This document shows positions 5,596-9,357 of a stretch of 9,357 nt of DNA, piece by piece. The stretch spans positions 1 to 9,357 of the forward strand of contig RGYP01000053.1 in the NCBI GenBank assembly GCA_010031985.1, read 5' to 3'. Numbering within the stretch: position 1 is the stretch's first letter; each line of letters opens with the position of its first letter. A model generated the notes under the pieces. The model did not search any database. It had not been told where the DNA came from and saw only the letters and a list, made by a program, of their open reading frames with translations. This DNA is from Gammaproteobacteria bacterium. Its GTDB lineage: Bacteria; Pseudomonadota; Gammaproteobacteria; Steroidobacterales; Steroidobacteraceae. Position numbers and translations under genes: made by a program.

Positions 5596-6759
5596 ATGAG
5601 TACGACACTCCCACCCAAAGTCGCTGGCGGCATCCTCAATATCTCGAGCCATCGCAATTTACGCTCGCCGTTCTTCCGGTTCTACGACACGCCGACGGCG
5701 CGTTATGGCGTCTACAACCAGCGTCTTTATCCGCTCGACCTCGGCGGCAACACGCTCGATGAATATTGGCTGCTGCGTCGCAACGCATTGCTTTACGACG
5801 TACCGGAGCGTCCGCTCGAGATCAGTGGCCCCGATGCGGTGAAGTTGCTCGATCGTGTTTTGGTACGACGCACGGGCAACCTTGCCGTCAATCGCGCAGC
5901 CTACGGACTCGCCTGCGGCCCCGACGGCGGTCTTTTGATGGACGGCGTGTTGATGCGTCTCGCCGAGGATCGCTTTTGGTATGTCATGGCCGATGGCGAA
6001 TTTCTGCCTTGGCTCGAGGCGTTTGCAGTAGGACTCGATGTGCGCGTTGGTGACCCGGGTGTTTGGGTGCTGCAGATCCAGGGTCCGCGCTCGCTCGAGG
6101 TGCTGCAGGCCGTGGCCGACCCGGCGCCGGGTTCGGACTGGAAATACTTTGGTGTCGCGACGAGCAACATCGCGGGACAGCCGGTGGTGCTCTCGCGCAC
6201 CGGCTGGACCGGAGAACTCGGCTTCGAGATCTACACGCCCATCGATGGGCGGCACAACGACGCGCTATGGCAGTGTCTGCTGGATCGAGGCGCCCGCTTC
6301 GGCATGCGGGCAGCGTCGCTCGCCTCGATGACGGCGCGGCGCATCGAGGCCGGTATTCTCGACTACGGCACCGACATCGATCGCAGTCTCAACCCGTGGC
6401 AGGCGGGACTCGGTCGTTTCGTCGACATGGATCGCGACGATTTCATGGGTCGAGCGGCGCTGCTCGATTGCGATCGTGCGCTGCGTCTGAGCGGAGTGCG
6501 TTGCGATGATGGGGTGCCGCGACGCGGCTCTGCGGTTTTTGCGGCCAACGGTGCGCGCGGCCACATCACCTCGTCGGCGCGATCCCCGCAGCTCGACTGC
6601 GGCATCGGTTACGTACGCTTCGAGGGCGCCGCGCCCGCGGCCGGCACCGCGCTCGAGATCGAGACGGACCTCGGCCTGCGCCGCGCTGCGCTGACCGTGC
6701 CGCCATTCTTCGATCCCGAAAAGCGCCTTGCGCGGGGTTTGACGCTCGAGGCTACGTGA
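5596..6759 (+). CDS. GcvT/DmdA-family tetrahydrofolate-dependent methyltransferase (demethylase)
   Basis: 387 residues from ATG at 5596 with GAGGGG at 5587-5592, 7 bp after the dehydrogenase stop. The fold is that of the glycine-cleavage T protein: the GCV_T domain (about 25-280) with LEISGPDAVKLLDRVLVR (74-91), GGLLMDGVLMRL (111-122, D116 at the place of the conserved folate-site Asp), QIQGPRS (160-166), GWTGELGFEIY (203-213) and RRIEAGILDYG (248-258), then the GCV_T_C domain (about 285-385). The opening ISSHRNLRSPFFRFYDTPTA plus VYNQRLYP aligns better, from memory, with DMSP demethylase DmdA than with GcvT, and no gcvH or gcvP is nearby. The likely reaction is moving a methyl group from a methylated sulfur, oxygen or nitrogen compound to THF. 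The true substrate is unknown; DMSP itself is only one option. A longer in-frame upstream extension into the dehydrogenase gene is not used. Confidence 0.82.
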   Translation: MSTTLPPKVAGGILNISSHRNLRSPFFRFYDTPTARYGVYNQRLYPLDLGGNTLDEYWLLRRNALLYDVPERPLEISGPDAVKLLDRVLVRRTGNLAVNRAAYGLACGPDGGLLMDGVLMRLAEDRFWYVMADGEFLPWLEAFAVGLDVRVGDPGVWVLQIQGPRSLEVLQAVADPAPGSDWKYFGVATSNIAGQPVVLSRTGWTGELGFEIYTPIDGRHNDALWQCLLDRGARFGMRAASLASMTARRIEAGILDYGTDIDRSLNPWQAGLGRFVDMDRDDFMGRAALLDCDRALRLSGVRCDDGVPRRGSAVFAANGARGHITSSARSPQLDCGIGYVRFEGAAPAAGTALEIETDLGLRRAALTVPPFFDPEKRLARGLTLEAT

Positions 6760-6771
6760 GCGCTGCGCTCG

Positions 6772-8233
6772 CTAGGGAGCCGACTTGGAGGATGCCGATC
6801 GGGAGATCCACTCATCGACGGCACCGTCGAGGACCTCGAGCGGCATGCCACCGTTCATGAGCAGCACTTCATGAAAGGCCTTGATGTCGAAGCGCGGCCC
6901 CAGCGCGCGTTCGGCGCGTTCACGCATGCGCAGGATGGCGAGTTGACCGACCTTGTAACTCGTGGCCTGACCCGGCCAAACGACATAGCGTTCCACTTCA
7001 CGGGTCACTTCGGCCTCGGTCATGCCTGTTTTGGCCACCATGTACTCGATGGCTTGCTCGCGTGACCAGCGCTTGGCATGCAGACCCGTGTCGACGACGA
7101 GCCGTGCAGCGCGGAACATCTCGGCCTGCAAGCGTCCGAGATCGCCGAGCGGATCCGAGTCGTAGATGCCCATATCCGTTTTCGCGAGACGCTCTGCATA
7201 CAGCGCCCAACCTTCGGCATAAGCGCCGAAGGGGAAAACCTTGCGCAGCAGTGGCACGCCCTCGATCAATTGCGCGGCCGACAATTGAAAGTGATGGCCG
7301 GGTGAGCCCTCGTGAACCATCAGCGTAGGCAGGGTGAACTTGGGGTTGTCGGCATTATTCGGTGGTCGTGCTCGACTTGAGCGCAGCGGCGTAAATTGCC
7401 TCGCCCTGCGGCAGGCGCCAGATGCCTGCATCATGGTTGGCGGTGCGCTGCATGTCCTCGAAAAGCGCGATCATCGCCTGATATCCCGGGATCACCTCGC
7501 GCTGAACAAGCTCCCTGGCCTTGGTAACGATCTCTGCACGCTCTGCCTCGTCGAGACCGTCGACCTTCGCAAGTTTCTCGGGGAGCGTCGTGACGAGAGC
7601 GTTCTTCTCGGCGCCGCCCTCGATGAATGAGCGCATGCCGAGCAGTGTCTGGGAAATCACGAAATCCGGAGGCACGACACCGTTCGCACGATCGTCCTCG
7701 ACTCGGACTTTGGCTTCCCGCAGCACGCGTCCGAACTCGGTCAGTCGCGAGAGATATCTTCGGGCACTGCGCGGACTTTTGATGACGTGGCCGTCGGTCA
7801 GGAATTGCGGGGTGTCGACTGTCACGCCGGAAATCTGGTTGACGCGGTATCCCGAGTGCTCGAACTCGCCTTGTCGGATGAGATCATCGAGAAACCAGGC
7901 CGTGATCTTCCAGGTGAGCAGTTCCTGACCCTGCAGGCCCTCGGGTCCGTAATCGTCGAGGCCGGCGCGTGCATCGCGCAGTCGGGCTAGCATCTTCTTC
8001 TCGTGTTCGATCGTTTGATCGTCGAGTTTGCCGCTGTGAAAGTCGAGTAACGTGTCGTCGATGATGCCGACCTGTGTCAGGGCCTGCGGCGAACCCAAAG
8101 CCAGCTGGATCGTGATTTTATTGACGTAGTTGTTGATTCCTACCGGAGTGAACCAAAACCACATCGAGGCTGCGGCAAGACCCACCACCACAAAACCGAA
8201 AAACCAGCGCAGGACTCTCCGCAATACATTCAT
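6772..8233 (-). pseudogene. DUF885 family (putative zinc peptidase) gene with internal deletion and frameshift
   Basis: The 5' part (8233 to about 7358) encodes 287-292 residues: a short basic N-terminus, one hydrophobic segment (about 9-28, FFGFVVVGLAAASMWFWF) that would be a membrane anchor or signal, then a helical domain ending GIWRLPQGEAIYAAALKSSTTTE and TAA at 7357-7355. The 3' part (about 7358 to 6772) is in another frame and resumes at NPKFTLPTLMVHEGSPGHHFQL. It contains the metal-site motif HEGSPGHH (near 7314-7291) and EGWALYAE, and ends at TAG 6774-6772. In complete DUF885 proteins the TTTD-type segment and the HEG motif are separated by a middle region, which I estimate at 110-140 codons from memory. 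That region is gone and the junction near 7358-7361 is out of frame. Neither half alone should be active. The start ATG has GGGGA upstream. The gene converges on the methyltransferase gene with 12 bp between stops. An artefact of assembly is possible. Confidence 0.78.
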
Positions 8234-8324
8234 GTCGTTCCCCGTTTCATCACCCGTTGACGTTGCGATGGATTATCCACCAGCGCGAGTCCAAAATGTT
8301 CCGACGAAGCGCTTTGGAGGATCA
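8234..8324. promoter_or_regulatory. Divergent intergenic spacer (91 bp) between DUF885 pseudogene and esterase
   Basis: Promoters for both divergent genes must lie here or just inside them. A TTGACG hexamer (8257-8262, plus) resembles a -35 box but has no good -10 at 16-18 bp. On the minus strand GATAAT (within TGGATAATCC, about 8277-8268) resembles a -10 box without a clear -35. GGAGG at 8316-8320 is the esterase ribosome-binding site, five bases from its ATG. No clear operator symmetry is visible. Confidence 0.35.
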
Positions 8325-9357
8325 ATGAAAATCCAGTTCACGCTGATGGCGTTGCTGCTGAGTTGCGCAAGCCCAATCGCGATCGCAGCGCCCATGGTCG
8401 CTGCGCCTGCCGGCAACTTCGAGGGCAGCGAGACGACGCCGGGTGTGCTGGCGTTCAAGGGCATCCGCTATGCGTCCTCTCCCGCAGGGTTGCAGCGCTG
8501 GCAGCCACCGCGCCCTCCCAACAAAGTTGCCGGCACGCTCGCGGCCAAGAGCTACGGTCCGTCTTGTCTTCAGCCGAGGGCGCCGTCGGCGCCGCCGCTC
8601 GCCACGAGCGAAGACTGTCTTTATCTCAACGTCTGGACCCCGAGCGCGAAATCCCGCACCCCGCTGCCCGTGATGGTCTGGTTGCATGGCGGCGGGTTTC
8701 TGACGGGCGATGGCCGCATTCCCGGCGAGATTCTGGCCGCGCAGGGCGTGGTGGTCGTATCGATGAATTATCGCCTCGGTCCGCTCGGCTTCATGGCGCA
8801 CGAGGCCCTGTCACGCAACGTCGCCAATTTCGGACTGCTCGACATGGTTGCCGCACTCGATTGGGTGGCCGCCAACATCCGCTCGTTCGGCGGCGATCCC
8901 GGAAACGTCACAATTTTCGGTGTGTCCGCCGGCGGACAGGCCGTCAATTTATTGATGGTGAGTCCGCTCGCGACCGGCAAGTTTCATCGTGCGATTGCGC
9001 AGTCGGGCTATGCCACCTGGGCGCTACCGCGCTCGGCACGTGCCCCCATGCCTGCACCGCGTGCTGCAGGCATGGGGATAGCCGAAAGCGCAGAGACGTT
9101 AAGTGGCGAGGTGATTGCGCGCGTCGATCCGCGTCCGCAGTCGGCCGCCAGCCTCGTAGCGCTCGAAGGTCAGGCACTCGTCAATGCCGTTCGCGGCTTT
9201 CAGTTGCCGATCGTCGACGGCAGCAGCCTCCCCGAGGAGCCGGCAGCGCTGTTCCTTCGCGGACGACAGGCGGCGGTGCCCTTCATGACGGGTGGCAACA
9301 GTTTCGAGGGCACGGTGATGCCGCAGGCCGCGATCAGCGCCGACGCCTTCGAGGGTA
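8325..9357 (+). CDS. Secreted type-B carboxylesterase, 3' end outside the window
   Basis: 344 codons are present from ATG at 8325 and the frame is open to the right edge; the family is usually 480-550 residues. It would hydrolyse carboxylic esters outside the cytoplasm. Residues 1-21 are a signal peptide with cleavage likely at AIA-AP; LLSC at 11-14 also permits a lipoprotein reading. Family marks in order: GVLAFKGIRYA (40-50), EDCLYLNVWTP (96-106, C98 probably disulfide-bonded to C81), the oxyanion hole HGGGF (121-125), VVSMNYRLGPLGF (144-156), NFGLLDMVAALDWVAANI (168-185), SFGGDP (187-192) and the nucleophile elbow GVSAGG with S201. The acidic and His members of the triad lie beyond the visible part, the Glu perhaps in SFEGTVMP (326-333). 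A perfect 13-bp inverted repeat lies at codons 240-251. GGAGG precedes the start. Confidence 0.9.
   Translation, partial: MKIQFTLMALLLSCASPIAIAAPMVAAPAGNFEGSETTPGVLAFKGIRYASSPAGLQRWQPPRPPNKVAGTLAAKSYGPSCLQPRAPSAPPLATSEDCLYLNVWTPSAKSRTPLPVMVWLHGGGFLTGDGRIPGEILAAQGVVVVSMNYRLGPLGFMAHEALSRNVANFGLLDMVAALDWVAANIRSFGGDPGNVTIFGVSAGGQAVNLLMVSPLATGKFHRAIAQSGYATWALPRSARAPMPAPRAAGMGIAESAETLSGEVIARVDPRPQSAASLVALEGQALVNAVRGFQLPIVDGSSLPEEPAALFLRGRQAAVPFMTGGNSFEGTVMPQAAISADAFEG
9044..9077. repeat. Perfect 13-bp inverted repeat inside the esterase gene
   Basis: CCCCATGCCTGCA (9044-9056) and TGCAGGCATGGGG (9065-9077) are exact reverse complements around an eight-base loop. It encodes APMPAPRAAGMGIA, in a variable surface stretch of the esterase between the SGYATWALPR and the VDGSSLPEEP segments. 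The symmetry is certain; any function (mRNA hairpin, remnant of an inserted palindromic repeat, or chance) is not known. Confidence 0.85.

Noticed and set aside
6758..6770. GAGCG-CTG-CGCTC hairpin between the convergent stops as a terminator
   Set aside because: The stem is only 5 bp, it overlaps the methyltransferase stop codon, and no T-run follows on either strand.
8257..8285. Sigma-70 promoter for the esterase starting at TTGACG
   Set aside because: No TATAAT-like hexamer is present at the right spacing; only the -35-like half is visible.
1..9357. CRISPR array, tRNA/rRNA gene, toxin-antitoxin, phage or defence system
   Set aside because: I saw no spaced direct repeats, no cloverleaf or rRNA sequence, and no protein of those classes in any frame.

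Overview
The window reads as chromosomal DNA from a G+C-rich proteobacterium. The coding regions mostly end codons in G or C, ribosome-binding sites are GGAG/AGGGG-like, and the protein families (IS2-group IS3 element, Crp/Fnr regulator, DUF885 protein, secreted type-B carboxylesterase) are common in Beta- and Gammaproteobacteria. I cannot name a genus. No tRNA, rRNA, CRISPR array, phage gene or defence system was found.

Layout. Positions 1-50 (minus) hold the first 16 codons of a probable antibiotic-biosynthesis-monooxygenase (ABM) fold protein that continues off the left edge. Positions 103-1420 are a complete-looking IS3-family, IS2-group insertion sequence on the minus strand. It has matched terminal inverted repeats, orfA and orfB overlapping by GTGA, an A8 slippery site for -1 frameshifting and an intact DDE triad. 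The flanks show no 5-bp target duplication. Directly to its right (1421-2116, plus) lies a Crp/Fnr-type regulator that has lost its N-terminus.

Positions 2120-6759 (plus) are a tight run of four genes: a MetY-type O-acetylhomoserine sulfhydrylase with a TTG start, an alpha/beta hydrolase, a succinate-semialdehyde-type aldehyde dehydrogenase and a GcvT/DmdA-like tetrahydrofolate-dependent methyltransferase. The spacings are 3 bp after the regulator, then 18 bp, a 32-bp overlap, and 7 bp, so the four genes (and originally the regulator) probably form one operon. My reading, which is inference, is a small catabolic module. The DmdA-like protein would move a methyl group from an S-, O- or N-methylated substrate to THF, MetY would assimilate a released thiol or sulfide, and the hydrolase and dehydrogenase would process the carbon skeleton through a semialdehyde to an acid. 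This is the most interesting candidate system in the window.

Converging on the operon, 6772-8233 (minus) is a broken DUF885 peptidase-like gene. Its N-terminal and C-terminal parts are both recognisable, but the middle, on the order of 110-140 codons, is deleted and the two parts are in different frames. A 91-bp divergent spacer separates it from a secreted type-B carboxylesterase (8325 to the right edge, plus), which is cut by the window end and carries a perfect 13-bp inverted repeat inside its coding sequence.
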